From: Mycobacterium sp. ACS1612
GTDB taxonomy: Bacteria > Actinomycetota > Actinomycetes > Mycobacteriales > Mycobacteriaceae
Assembly (NCBI RefSeq): GCF_001667505.1
Contig: NZ_LZHZ01000051.1
Span: forward strand, 124,001 to 188,000
Length of the DNA: 64,000 bases
Direction of reading: 5' to 3'
The notes under the pieces are model-generated. The model made no database searches. It was not told the origin of the DNA and saw nothing but the letters and a program-made list of their open reading frames with translations. Below, one piece after another: positions 16,526 through 25,003 of this stretch. Position 1 is the first letter of the stretch; each line of letters begins with the position of its first letter. The position numbers and the translations under genes were made by a program.

Positions 16526-17190
16526 GGGTGCGTCGGCTGGTGATGCTGCGGCACGGTCAGACGGGATACAACGCGAGCAGCCGGATGCAGGGCCAGCTCG
16601 ACACCGACCTGTCCGATCTGGGCCGCGACCAAGCCGTCGCCGCCGCCGAAGTGCTCGCGAAACGTCAACCGCTGGTGATCATCTCGTCGGATCTGCGGCG
16701 GGCGCTGGACACCGCGGTCGCGCTGGGGGAGCGGTCCGGACAGCCGGTACTCGTCGACACCCGGTTGCGCGAAACGCATCTCGGCGACTGGCAGGGGATG
16801 ACCCATCTCGAGGTCGACGCCGCGGCCCCCGGTGCGCGGCTGGCGTGGCGTGACGACGCCCGCTGGGCGCCGCATGGCGGTGAGAGTCGCGTCGACGTCG
16901 CCGCCCGCAGCATGCCGCTGGTGACCGAACTGGTCGCCGAGCAGACCGAGTGGGGTGTCGACGATCCCGAGCGTCCGGTGGTGCTCGTCGCGCACGGTGG
17001 CCTGATCGCCGCGTTGACCGCCGCGCTGCTCGATCTGCCCGTCGACAATTGGCCCGCGCTGGGCGGGATGGGCAACGCCAGTTGGGTGCAGCTGTCCGGA
17101 CACTCGGCGATCAACGCCGAGGCGCGTGACATCCGCTGGCGACTCGATGTCTGGAACGCCTCGGCACAGGTTGCCAACGATGTCCTCTGA
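16522..17190 (+). CDS. gpgP: Glucosyl-3-phosphoglycerate phosphatase
   Basis: 222-residue histidine-phosphatase-superfamily enzyme. The catalytic motif LRHGQT has His11, the phosphoacceptor position recalled for M. tuberculosis GpgP (Rv2419c). A second His lies in LVAHGG (about residue 157). GpgP removes phosphate from glucosyl-3-phosphoglycerate to give glucosylglycerate, an early step in methylglucose lipopolysaccharide synthesis. It is followed immediately by octT of the same pathway, an 11-base overlap. Older annotations call this gene gpm2 or phosphoglycerate mutase; the neighbourhood argues for GpgP. Confidence 0.9.
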   Translation: MRVRRLVMLRHGQTGYNASSRMQGQLDTDLSDLGRDQAVAAAEVLAKRQPLVIISSDLRRALDTAVALGERSGQPVLVDTRLRETHLGDWQGMTHLEVDAAAPGARLAWRDDARWAPHGGESRVDVAARSMPLVTELVAEQTEWGVDDPERPVVLVAHGGLIAALTAALLDLPVDNWPALGGMGNASWVQLSGHSAINAEARDIRWRLDVWNASAQVANDVL

Positions 17191-17908
17191 CGAAAGCCGC
17201 CGAACACTACTCGTCTTCTGCGATTCGCTGTCCTACTACGGACCGGCCGGCGGTCTGCCCGCCGACGATCCGCGGATCTGGCCGAATATCGTTGCCGCTC
17301 AACTGGGTTGGGATGTCGAGGTGATCGGACGGATCGGCTGGACCTGCCGCGACGTCTGGTGGGCGGCCACCCAGGATCCTCGCGCGTGGGCGGCATTGCC
17401 GCGGGCGGGTGCCGTGATATTCGCGACCGGCGGCATGGATTCGCTGCCCTCGCCGCTGCCCACCGCGCTGCGCGAGATGATCCGCTATGTCCGGCCCGCG
17501 TGGCTGCGGCGGTGGGTGCGCGACGGCTACGGTTGGGTGCAGCCGCGGCTGTCCCCGATCTCGCGTGCCGCCCTGCCGCCGCATGTCTCGATGGAGTATC
17601 TGGAGATGACCCGCGGCGCAATCGATTTCAACCGGCCCGGCATCCCAGTGGTCGCATCGCTGCCTTCGGTGCACATCGCAGACACCTACGGCAGGGCGCA
17701 CCACGGCCGCGAAGGCACTGCGAGGGCGATCACCGAATGGGCCGGGCAGCATGACATTCCGCTCGTCGACCTCAAAGCCGCCGTCGAGGACGAAGTCATG
17801 AGCGGCCGCGGCAACCCCGACGGGATCCACTGGAATTTCGAGGCACACCAGCGGGTTGCCGAGCTGATGGTGAAAGCGCTTGCCGAAGCCGGCGTCTCAT
17901 GTCCGTAA
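17180..17908 (+). CDS. octT: SGNH-hydrolase-fold octanoyltransferase
   Basis: 242-residue SGNH/GDSL-fold protein. The nucleophile-containing segment is [13 protein letters not shown] (Ser in block I, residues ~11-16), and the C-terminal catalytic Asp-His pair is in NPDGIHWN (about residue 213). The M. tuberculosis ortholog recalled as Rv2418c/OctT transfers octanoate to early methylglucose lipopolysaccharide intermediates, which fits its overlap with gpgP. The ATG at 17180 overlaps the gpgP 3' end by 11 bases. The stop overlaps the degV start by 10 bases. Confidence 0.85.
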   Translation: MSSDESRRTLLVFCDSLSYYGPAGGLPADDPRIWPNIVAAQLGWDVEVIGRIGWTCRDVWWAATQDPRAWAALPRAGAVIFATGGMDSLPSPLPTALREMIRYVRPAWLRRWVRDGYGWVQPRLSPISRAALPPHVSMEYLEMTRGAIDFNRPGIPVVASLPSVHIADTYGRAHHGREGTARAITEWAGQHDIPLVDLKAAVEDEVMSGRGNPDGIHWNFEAHQRVAELMVKALAEAGVSCP

Positions 17909-18735
17909 TCGTCGTCACCGACTCGTCATGCCGCCTGGGCCCAGATGAGCTCAAGCAGTTCGACATCCGGCAGGTGCCGTTACACGTCCTGATCGACCAA
18001 ACCGATCTGCGCGACGGCATCGACGACGTGCCCTACGACATTCACGACCGGCCGCGCGTCACGACGGCGGGTGCCACGCCCGCCGAACTCGCCGATGTCT
18101 ACCGGCACGCGCTGACCGACAGCGGGGGCGACGGCGTTGTGGCCGTTCACCTTTCCGCCGCGCTGTCTTCTACGTTCAGTTCGGCGGTGCAGACCGCACG
18201 CGACTTCGGTGCGAAGGTGCGGGTGGTCAACTCGCGGTCGGCGGCGATGGGCGTCGGCTTCGTCGCGATGGCGGCGGCGCGCGCGGCAGGCAACGGCGCC
18301 GACCTCGATGCCGTTGAAGCCGCCGCCCGTTCGGCGCAGTCCCGCGGACACGTGTTCGTCGTGGTGCACCGGCTGGACAATCTGCGGCGCAGCGGCAGGA
18401 TCAGCAAGGGTGCATCGCGATTGGGCACCGCGTTGTCGCTGAAACCGCTGCTGTGTCTGGACGTCGACGGACGTCTGGTGCTCGATCAGCGGATCCGCAC
18501 CGTGACCAAGGCGCACGCCGCGATGATCGATCGGGTCGCGGAGGCTGTCGGGGAGCGCCAGGCCGCCGTCGCGGTACATCACGTCGACAATCACGACGCC
18601 GCCGACGAGCTCGGTGCCGCGCTGACGACGCGGTTGCCCCAGCTCGAGTCGCTGGTGGTCACCGACATGGGCCCGGTGTTGGCGGTCCACGTCGGGGGCG
18701 GCGCCGTCGGCGTCGCTGTGCAGTTGGCCGACTAG
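17899..18735 (+). CDS. DegV family fatty-acid-binding protein
   Basis: 278-residue EDD-fold protein. The N-terminal [14 protein letters not shown] and the lipid-pocket segments [17 protein letters not shown] and [18 protein letters not shown] are family hallmarks. DegV proteins bind long-chain fatty acids; in Gram-positives some act as FakB subunits presenting fatty acid to a kinase, but no FakA-like kinase is here. It is the last gene of the nadD-rsfS-gpgP-octT-degV run. The collinearity with M. tuberculosis stops here, where about 40 kb of accessory DNA begins before comEA. Confidence 0.9.
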   Translation: MSVIVVTDSSCRLGPDELKQFDIRQVPLHVLIDQTDLRDGIDDVPYDIHDRPRVTTAGATPAELADVYRHALTDSGGDGVVAVHLSAALSSTFSSAVQTARDFGAKVRVVNSRSAAMGVGFVAMAAARAAGNGADLDAVEAAARSAQSRGHVFVVVHRLDNLRRSGRISKGASRLGTALSLKPLLCLDVDGRLVLDQRIRTVTKAHAAMIDRVAEAVGERQAAVAVHHVDNHDAADELGAALTTRLPQLESLVVTDMGPVLAVHVGGGAVGVAVQLAD

Positions 18736-18854
18736 ATCTGGGTGGGCAGGCGCCTTGGTGGGTACTTAACCTGTCGGGTCAGAATGTCGGGGCGGGCGAA
18801 GGCTTGAACGCAATCGCCTGCACCACCGGGGCCCAGCAACGATGATGGAGTTTT

Positions 18855-21362
18855 GTGGACAGCGAGGCCGACCGCGGCGAGCAGTACCAACTCGATGAGT
18901 TGAGGGCCGCCCGCGAACAGTTGGAGCAACTGGTGCGGGCCATCGTCGAGATCGGTTCCGATCTGGACCTCGATGTGACGTTGAAGCGCATCGTCAACGC
19001 GGCGATCGACCTGACCGGTGCCCGTTACGGGGCGCTGGGGATACGCGCGGCCGACGGCTCGTTGGTCTCCGGTGTGCATGCGGGTATCGACGACGAGACG
19101 GCCCGTCGCCTCGGTCAGCTGACGGTGGGCGACGGCCTGCGCCTCGACGATGTGAGTGCACATACCGACGCAGGCACCCCGCCGCTGCGGGCACTGCTCG
19201 GAATACCGATCACGGTGCGCGGAGCCGACTTTGGCACTCTCTACCTCGCCGACGACCGGCCCGGCCGGGCGTTCTCCGACGCCCATGAGGGCGCCGTGCG
19301 GGCCCTGGCGACCGCCGCCGCGGCCGCCATCGACAACGCGCGACTGTTCCAGCGCGAACGGGAAGCGGCCAAGTGGACCAGCGCCAGTCGCGAGATCACC
19401 ACCGCGCTGCTGTCCGGCGATCCGCAGACCGGGCCACTACAACTCATCGTCAATCGGGCGCTCGAACTGGCCGACGCCGAGCAGGCCATTCTGCTGGTGC
19501 CGAAGGAACCCGACCTGCCCGCAGACCACGTCGACACCCTGGTCGTTGCCGCGACGGCGGGCCGATACTCCTCGCAGGTGATCGGCCAGCAGGTGCCGAT
19601 GGACGGCTCCACCACCGGTGGTGTCGCGCGGCGGGGTCTGCCGCTGATCACGGACTCCTTCGAGTACCCGATCGAGGGGTTCACCGATGTCGGCCAGCGC
19701 TCGGCCATCGTCATCCCGCTGATCGCCGACGGCACCGCGCTCGGCGTCATCGCCGTCGCCCGCCAACCCCACCAGGCGCCATTCGGCAACGACTATCTGG
19801 ATCTGGTCAACGATTTCGCCAGGCACGCCGCGATCGCCCTGGCGCTGGCGGCCGGTCGCGAGCATGCGCTGAACCAGGAACTGACCCAAGCCGACACCGT
19901 CGAGGAGGCGGTACACGCGGCGGCCGAAGAACTGCGGCGGCTCTGGCGGGCCCGTCGAGTACTGGCCGTCACCTTCCGAAACCCCGGCGAGACGTCCGAC
20001 GGCACGCCGCATGTCGTTTCGGTCGGCGAAGACGTGAACTGGGCCGACTTGCCTGCGCAGACACGGCGCTCGCTCGACGAGATCCGCGAAGGTGACCACC
20101 TCAGCCCCTACGTCTCGACGTCCGGGGCCGCCGGCATTGCACTGGCACATCCAGAGGGCGTGCTGGTGGTTTGGATCGACCTGGCCGAGCAGCGCCCGTT
20201 CACCCTCGAAGATCAGACACTGCTGACGGTGTTGGCCGGGCGCCTCGGCCAGGGTCTGCAGCGGGTCCACCAGGTCGACAAGCAGCGCGAGACCGCGCTG
20301 GCCCTGCAGCACGCCATCCTCGGCCCGGCGCAGCCACCCGGCGGGTTCGCGGCGCGCTATCAGGCGGCCAGCCGTCCTCTCCAGGTGGGCGGTGACTGGT
20401 ACGACATCGTCGACCTCGAGGACGGGCGCATCGCGCTGATCGTCGGCGATTGTGTCGGTCACGGCCTGGCGGCGGCCACCGTGATGGGGCAGGTGCGCAG
20501 CGCCTGCCGGGCCCTGCTGTTCGGTGATCCGAGCCCGGGCGCCGCATTGACGGGAATGGACCGCTTCGCCGCCCGGTTGCCCGGCGCCCGATGCACCACT
20601 GTCGTCTGCGCGGTGCTCGATCCGGATACCGGTGAGTTGGTGTACTCCAGCGCCGGGCACCCGCCGCCGATCATCGTCGAGTCCGACGGCACCACCCGGA
20701 TGCTCGAGGACGGGCACACCATTGCCCTTGGCGTGCGCCCGAATTGGTCGCGCCCCGAAGCCCGCGTCACCATCCCGCCGCACGCGACCCTGCTGCTGTA
20801 CACCGACGGGCTCGTCGAACGCCGCAGAGCAGGGGTCGACGCCGGAATCTCGCGCGTCGCCGAGGTGGTTCGCGACGGCCGGACCGCGACGCTGGATGAG
20901 CTGGCCAACCAGATCATGTCCGGGGTCGCGCCCAGTGAGGGCTATCAGGACGACGTGGTGGTCCTGCTCTACCGCCAACCCGGCCCGCTGGACCTCGAAT
21001 TCCCGGCGCGGACAAGCCAACTCGCGCCCGTGCGCGCGGCTCTGCGACGCTGGCTGACAGAGGCCAAGGTGCCTCCGGACCGCAGCATGGACCTGCTGGT
21101 CGCGGCTGGGGAGGCCGTCGCCAACTCGATCGAACACGGTCACCGCGACAGCCCCGGCGGCACCATCCGGATGAACGCGACCTCGATGGCCGACCGGGTC
21201 CACTTGACCATCGCCGACACCGGCTCGTGGAAAACGCCTGAGCTGGTTGCCCATTCGACACGCGGACGAGGCATCGCGCTGATGCGTGGCCTCATGGAGG
21301 AGGTCGCCATCAAATCCGACGCCGACGGCACCACCGTGCACCTGACCGCCAGGATCGCATAG
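18855..21362 (+). CDS. GAF-PP2C (SpoIIE-type) phosphatase fused to an anti-sigma HATPase domain
   Basis: 835-residue soluble multidomain switch protein. After a short coiled region comes a first GAF domain (residues ~35-165) resembling those of DosS/DevS. Further GAF-like domains follow (~185-335 and probably ~350-475), then a SpoIIE-type PP2C phosphatase (~495-690, GGDWYDIV and VGDCVGHG with metal-binding Asp). A C-terminal GHKL/RsbW-like ATPase (~705-830) has the N-box AAGEAVANSIEHGH. It thus combines kinase-type and phosphatase-type control of an STAS partner, encoded next door. The GTG start at 18855 has GATGGAG 4 bases before it. A GGGTAC sequence at 18760 hints at a SigF-type promoter, weakly. 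No sigma factor lies nearby. Confidence 0.85.
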   Translation: MDSEADRGEQYQLDELRAAREQLEQLVRAIVEIGSDLDLDVTLKRIVNAAIDLTGARYGALGIRAADGSLVSGVHAGIDDETARRLGQLTVGDGLRLDDVSAHTDAGTPPLRALLGIPITVRGADFGTLYLADDRPGRAFSDAHEGAVRALATAAAAAIDNARLFQREREAAKWTSASREITTALLSGDPQTGPLQLIVNRALELADAEQAILLVPKEPDLPADHVDTLVVAATAGRYSSQVIGQQVPMDGSTTGGVARRGLPLITDSFEYPIEGFTDVGQRSAIVIPLIADGTALGVIAVARQPHQAPFGNDYLDLVNDFARHAAIALALAAGREHALNQELTQADTVEEAVHAAAEELRRLWRARRVLAVTFRNPGETSDGTPHVVSVGEDVNWADLPAQTRRSLDEIREGDHLSPYVSTSGAAGIALAHPEGVLVVWIDLAEQRPFTLEDQTLLTVLAGRLGQGLQRVHQVDKQRETALALQHAILGPAQPPGGFAARYQAASRPLQVGGDWYDIVDLEDGRIALIVGDCVGHGLAAATVMGQVRSACRALLFGDPSPGAALTGMDRFAARLPGARCTTVVCAVLDPDTGELVYSSAGHPPPIIVESDGTTRMLEDGHTIALGVRPNWSRPEARVTIPPHATLLLYTDGLVERRRAGVDAGISRVAEVVRDGRTATLDELANQIMSGVAPSEGYQDDVVVLLYRQPGPLDLEFPARTSQLAPVRAALRRWLTEAKVPPDRSMDLLVAAGEAVANSIEHGHRDSPGGTIRMNATSMADRVHLTIADTGSWKTPELVAHSTRGRGIALMRGLMEEVAIKSDADGTTVHLTARIA

Positions 21363-21673
21363 TGCCGACATCACTGACCCTCGACACCAGCCATCACGGC
21401 GGGAACATGATCCTCAGGGCCGCAGGGGAAATCGACCTGAGCAATATCGATGCGTTCAAGCAGGCGCTCACGAGTTCGGCAGCCGAGGCCGCCGCGGGCG
21501 GTGTGCCGTTGACGGTCGACCTGGCAGCGATCGAATACCTGGACAGCGCAGCCATCAACGTGTTGTACAGCCAGGCCGACCGCATTCGTCTCATCGCCAA
21601 CCCGTTGCTGATGCGCGGACTGGCCATCAGCGGTCTTTCCGAACTGCTCACCATCGACTCGCCGCCGCGCTGA
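21362..21673 (+). CDS. STAS-domain anti-sigma-factor antagonist
   Basis: 103-residue STAS protein (SpoIIAA/RsbV-like). The regulatory Ser sits in EYLDSAAINVL (about residue 60), the expected phosphorylation site. Its GTG overlaps the last base of the upstream phosphatase/kinase gene TAG, so the two are co-translated. The likely scheme is that the HATPase domain phosphorylates this Ser and the PP2C domain removes the phosphate, freeing an anti-sigma factor's target; the sigma factor is encoded elsewhere. Only 40 bases separate it from the ArsR gene, which has its own promoter. Confidence 0.88.
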   Translation: MPTSLTLDTSHHGGNMILRAAGEIDLSNIDAFKQALTSSAAEAAAGGVPLTVDLAAIEYLDSAAINVLYSQADRIRLIANPLLMRGLAISGLSELLTIDSPPR

Positions 21674-21685
21674 CCGGTTGCCACC

Positions 21686-21715
21686 ACGAACGGTAAGTAG
21701 TAACTTACCGTTCGT
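21686..21715 (+). promoter_or_regulatory. Operator of the arsR-SRPBCC-DinB operon, overlapping the start codon
   Basis: Perfect inverted repeat with 13-base arms (left arm ACGAACGGTAAGT) and a 4-base spacer AGTA. The right arm ends on the second base of the arsR GTG. A TAACTT -10 (21701-21706) lies inside it, 7 bases before the GTG, so the transcript should be leaderless and repressed by its own product. Confidence 0.85.
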
Positions 21716-22037
21716 GTCCACTTACCAAGAGGCCGACGCCTGGGTGGCGCTGGCCGACCGCACCAGGCGGTCGATCGTGGAACACCTCGCGCACGGCCCG
21801 ATGGCCGTTGGTGACCTCTCGAGACACCTGCCGGTGAGCAGGCCCGCGGTATCGCAGCATCTCAAGGTGCTGAAGTGCGCGGGGTTGGTGCGCGACCACG
21901 CCGTCGGCACGCGTCGCGTCTATCAACTGGACCCGTCCGGGCTGGAGTCGCTGCGGGCCGACCTCGACCGGTTCTGGGCGCAGGCACTGGCGGGCTTCAA
22001 ACACACCGTCGAACATCTGGAAGGAGACGAACCGTGA
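21714..22037 (+). CDS. ArsR-family repressor
   Basis: 107-residue winged-helix repressor. The recognition segment is LPVSRPAVSQHLKVLKCAGLV, followed by the wing VGTRRVYQLDPSG. It lacks the paired Cys/His ligands of metal sensors, so a non-metal signal is likely. This is typical of the ArsR subgroup coupled to SRPBCC/AHSA1 genes. The GTG start at 21714 is supported by the overlapping palindrome and the TAACTT -10. The operon continues with the SRPBCC gene (GTGA overlap) and the DinB-fold gene. Confidence 0.88.
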   Translation: MSTYQEADAWVALADRTRRSIVEHLAHGPMAVGDLSRHLPVSRPAVSQHLKVLKCAGLVRDHAVGTRRVYQLDPSGLESLRADLDRFWAQALAGFKHTVEHLEGDEP

Positions 22038-22510
22038 CACGAGCACAGCCGCTGACCGTCCGTCATCACGTGGTCGTCGACGCCCCGATCGAGCGGGCGT
22101 TCGGCGTGTTCACCGAGCGATTCGGTGACTTCAAGCCGCGCGAGCACAACCTGCTGAGCGTGCCCATCGCCGAGACGGTGTTCGAGCCCCGCGTCGGCGG
22201 GCACATCTACGACCGCGGCGAGGACGGCAGCCTGTGCAAGTGGGCCCGCATCGTCGTGTTCGAACCGCCGAACCGCGTCGTGTTCACCTGGGACATCGGG
22301 CCCACGTGGCGGGTGGAGACCGACCTGAGCCGGACCAGTGAGGTCGAGGTCCGGTTCACCGCCGAGAGCGACCAGCGCACCCGCGTCGAACTGGAACACC
22401 GGCACATCGAACGGCACGGCGACGGGTGGCAGTCCGTAAAGGCAGGCGTCGACGGGGACGCGGGCTGGCCGCTGTACCTGGGCCGCTATGCCGGCCTGTT
22501 CGGCCGATGA
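22034..22510 (+). CDS. SRPBCC (AHSA1-like) domain protein
   Basis: 158-residue START/SRPBCC-fold protein; hydrophobic-ligand-binding barrels of this type are often adjacent to ArsR regulators. Seen are VVVDAPIERAFGVFTERFGDF (residues ~12-32), the FEPRVGGHIYDRGEDG strand pair and the GW-x-LYLGRYAGL C-terminal helix. The ligand is unknown. The GTG at 22034 overlaps the arsR TGA and has AAGGAG 8 bases upstream. Its TGA overlaps the next ATG. Confidence 0.85.
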   Translation: MTRAQPLTVRHHVVVDAPIERAFGVFTERFGDFKPREHNLLSVPIAETVFEPRVGGHIYDRGEDGSLCKWARIVVFEPPNRVVFTWDIGPTWRVETDLSRTSEVEVRFTAESDQRTRVELEHRHIERHGDGWQSVKAGVDGDAGWPLYLGRYAGLFGR

Positions 22511-23130
22511 CCTCGGACGTCATGCAGCGGGCGCGTGCCGAGCGTGACGAGTTCGCAACGCTTTTGGAGAGCCTGACGCCGCAGCAGTGGGACAGCCCGA
22601 CGCTGTGCGAGCGCTGGCGGGTCCGTGATGTCGTCGCGCACGTCATCGGCTTTGACCCGCTGAGCCGCGGACAGCTTGTACGCCGAATGGCCAAGGGGCT
22701 GCTGACCCGCGGCGGAGCCAACGCGATCCTGGTCGCGGAATATGCGAACGCCGCGCCGGAAGAGTTGACCGCGCTGATGCGCCGGTACGCCGTTCCGCAC
22801 GGGTTGACGGCGGGTTTCGGCGGCAGGATCGCACTGACCGACGGGATGATCCACCAGCAGGACATCCGCAGACCCCTCGGGATGCCACGTGTTATCCCCG
22901 CCGAATCACTGCGCATCGCACTCGATTTCACCGCGTGGTCGCCGCGTCTTCTGGGGGCCGTGCGGGCTCGCGGGGTGCGTCTGGTCGCCACCGATGTCGA
23001 CTGGGCGTACGGCAAGGGCCCGGACGTGCGGGGCAGCGGCGAAGCGGTGCTGATGGCGATGGCCGGCCGCCGCGCCGCCCTGGACGATCTGGACGGCCCG
23101 GGCAAAGCCAAACTGGCCCAACGGTTTTAG
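22507..23130 (+). CDS. DinB-fold / maleylpyruvate isomerase-like protein (TIGR03083 type)
   Basis: 207-residue protein of the mycothiol-dependent-enzyme-like DinB fold. The metal-binding histidines expected of the family appear in VVAHVIGFD (about residue 45) and GMIHQQDIRR (about residue 117). The N-terminal LTPQQWDSPTLCERW-x-VRD motif is typical. Some members use mycothiol in isomerisation or detoxification; the reaction here is unknown. It is third in the arsR operon, and the convergent reductase gene's stop follows directly with no spacer. Confidence 0.82.
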   Translation: MTSDVMQRARAERDEFATLLESLTPQQWDSPTLCERWRVRDVVAHVIGFDPLSRGQLVRRMAKGLLTRGGANAILVAEYANAAPEELTALMRRYAVPHGLTAGFGGRIALTDGMIHQQDIRRPLGMPRVIPAESLRIALDFTAWSPRLLGAVRARGVRLVATDVDWAYGKGPDVRGSGEAVLMAMAGRRAALDDLDGPGKAKLAQRF

Positions 23131-24174
23131 CTAGCCCATGAAGCGACCGGTGATCGGCGGCAGGTCCTTGAGCGTGACGATCCCCGGCGGCGCCGCGACG
23201 ACGGCGGGCACCGCGTTGGTCACCGGCAGGGCGGTGTAGATCATGCCCAGTCCCATGAAGCCGGGTTCGGTCCAGTCCTTCGGCGGCAGGCAGTGCAGCA
23301 CGGTGCGCATGTTGGGCAGCCCGAACACCTGGACCACGTGGCCGTGCTCCAGCGGTTTCGGCGGCGTGACGTGGTCGCCCATGGTCCAGTTGAAGCCCAC
23401 GCTGACCACGTTGCGGTCACCGACCCAGCCGCGGTGGTAACCCATCACGCCGGCCACGGTGCCGTTCGGAATCTGCATGAAGCCGAGGTCGGTGTCGCCT
23501 GTCGCGGCCGTGAAGGTGACGTCGAACGTCATCCTGTCGAGTCGGGCGCCGATCGCGTCGGCCATCATCGCCGCCGACTCGGCGAACACCTCGCTTTCGC
23601 GCCGCACGCTCTCGGCGAGTCCGGGGGTGTCGGGATCCTGCGAGAAGCCCATCGCCGTCTGCGTGCCCGCCGATTCATAGGTCGAGCAGTCCACCGACTC
23701 GGTGATGCGGATCTCGTCGACCCGCTCGCACGACCCGCTCAGCACCATTCCGACCAGGTTGGTCATCCCCGGATGGGCGCCGCTGCCGAAGATCGTGGAA
23801 TTGCCTTTCTCGCAAGCTTTTCGGATGCGATCCAGGTCTTCCGGTGACTGCTTGCCGCCGGTGATCCACGCCGCGCTCGAGCACACATTGACGCCGGATT
23901 CGAGCAATCGGGCCAACTCGTCGATGTTCGGCCACAGCGGGTTGTAACAACACGCGTCGGGCCGCAGAGCCAGCAGCGCGTCGATGTCGTTGGTGGCGGT
24001 GACGCCGGTGGGCTCCGGCCAACCGGACAACTCCGCGGCGTCGACGCCCACCTTGTCGGCCCCGTGCGCGTACACGCCGACCAGTTCCATGTCGTCGCGC
24101 CCGATGATCGCGTGTAGCGAGCGTCGTCCGATGTTGCCGGTGGTCCACTGGATGACGCGGAGAGGTTTGCTCAT
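23131..24174 (-). CDS. DapB-N-like NAD(P)-dependent dehydrogenase
   Basis: 347-residue protein with a Rossmann N-terminus RVIQWTTGNIGRRSLHAII and a C-terminal alpha/beta domain, resembling the dihydrodipicolinate-reductase/2,4-diaminopentanoate-dehydrogenase group rather than true DapB. Mycobacterial genomes have several such paralogs of unsettled function, often in lipid or steroid gene neighbourhoods. It is last in the five-gene operon that begins with the HsaB-like flavin reductase (27599) and runs through thioesterase, KstD and SDR. The ATG at 24174 is 10 bases after the SDR stop. Substrate is unknown; it is probably a carbonyl or imine intermediate of the island pathway. Confidence 0.7.
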   Translation of the reverse strand: MSKPLRVIQWTTGNIGRRSLHAIIGRDDMELVGVYAHGADKVGVDAAELSGWPEPTGVTATNDIDALLALRPDACCYNPLWPNIDELARLLESGVNVCSSAAWITGGKQSPEDLDRIRKACEKGNSTIFGSGAHPGMTNLVGMVLSGSCERVDEIRITESVDCSTYESAGTQTAMGFSQDPDTPGLAESVRRESEVFAESAAMMADAIGARLDRMTFDVTFTAATGDTDLGFMQIPNGTVAGVMGYHRGWVGDRNVVSVGFNWTMGDHVTPPKPLEHGHVVQVFGLPNMRTVLHCLPPKDWTEPGFMGLGMIYTALPVTNAVPAVVAAPPGIVTLKDLPPITGRFMG

Positions 24175-24184
24175 TGGCAGCAAT

Positions 24185-24991
24185 TTACATGTGGGTGCCG
24201 CCGTCGACACGGACCTCGGTTCCGGTGACAAAATAGGCGTCCGACGAGGCCAACATCGCGACGACGGCAGCGACGGCATCCGGTTTGGCGAACATCCCGC
24301 CGCCCTCGACGGGAAGCAGCGACATGATCTTGCCCATGAGTGAGAAGTCCGCGTCGGCAGGCAATCCCGGTCCGATGCTCTGCTTGGACTCCCCGGTGCC
24401 GTCGGTCATACCCGACGAAATCGAGCCCGGCTGAACCGAATTGAACCTTATCCGGTCTTTAACGAACTCCAGCGCCAACGCGTGCGTCATCGCCTGGACG
24501 CCCGCCTTGGATGCGGCGTATGCCGACATGTACGGGTGCGCGAACGCCGCCGAGGTCGAACTGAAGTTGACCACCGCGGGATCGTTGCCTTCCCGCAGGG
24601 CGGGCAGCGCGGCGCGGATCACCAGGAACGTACCGATGAGGTTGATCCGCAGCACCTGCTCGAAGTCGGCCAGGCTGGTGTCCAGGAAATGCGCCGAACG
24701 AAGTATGCCCGCGGCGTTGACGAGGGCGTCCAGGCCGCCGAGTCGGCGCACCGCCTCGGCCACCCCCTCGGTGACGGACTGCTCGCTGGCGACGTCGACG
24801 ACCACGGTGCTCAGTCTTTCGCCGTGGCGTTGTGCCTTGGCGACGGTGTCTTTGAGCCCGGCCTCGCTGATATCGGCGGCCACCACCTGCCCGCCCTCGT
24901 CGAGTATCCGCAGCACGGTCGCCTGCCCGATGCCCGATCCACCGCCGGTGACCAGGACGCGACGGTCCGAGAATCGCTCGAGCGATGCCAT
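24185..24991 (-). CDS. SDR-family oxidoreductase (steroid-island operon 1)
   Basis: 268-residue classical short-chain dehydrogenase. The cofactor motif VTGGGSGIGQA (residues ~14-24), the NAAG motif and the catalytic YAASK (about residue 157) with an upstream Ser (NFSSTSAA) are intact. An Asp after beta2 (VAADISEAG) suggests NAD(H) preference. It is most likely a hydroxysteroid/hydroxyacyl dehydrogenase acting with the KstD enzyme encoded immediately upstream in the same operon; position specificity cannot be told. The ATG at 24991 lies 12 bases after the KstD stop. Confidence 0.8.
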   Translation of the reverse strand: MASLERFSDRRVLVTGGGSGIGQATVLRILDEGGQVVAADISEAGLKDTVAKAQRHGERLSTVVVDVASEQSVTEGVAEAVRRLGGLDALVNAAGILRSAHFLDTSLADFEQVLRINLIGTFLVIRAALPALREGNDPAVVNFSSTSAAFAHPYMSAYAASKAGVQAMTHALALEFVKDRIRFNSVQPGSISSGMTDGTGESKQSIGPGLPADADFSLMGKIMSLLPVEGGGMFAKPDAVAAVVAMLASSDAYFVTGTEVRVDGGTHM

Positions 24992-25003
24992 AGTCAGTTC
25001 CTC

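Noticed and set aside
18760-18765. GGGTAC as a SigF promoter for the PP2C gene
   Set aside because: The -10-like hexamer has no convincing GTTT -35 at the right distance, so I did not list it as a promoter.
19437-21374. 645-codon minus-strand open frame opposite the GAF-PP2C gene
   Set aside because: Shadow of a GC-rich gene. The plus strand has complete GAF, PP2C and HATPase motifs.
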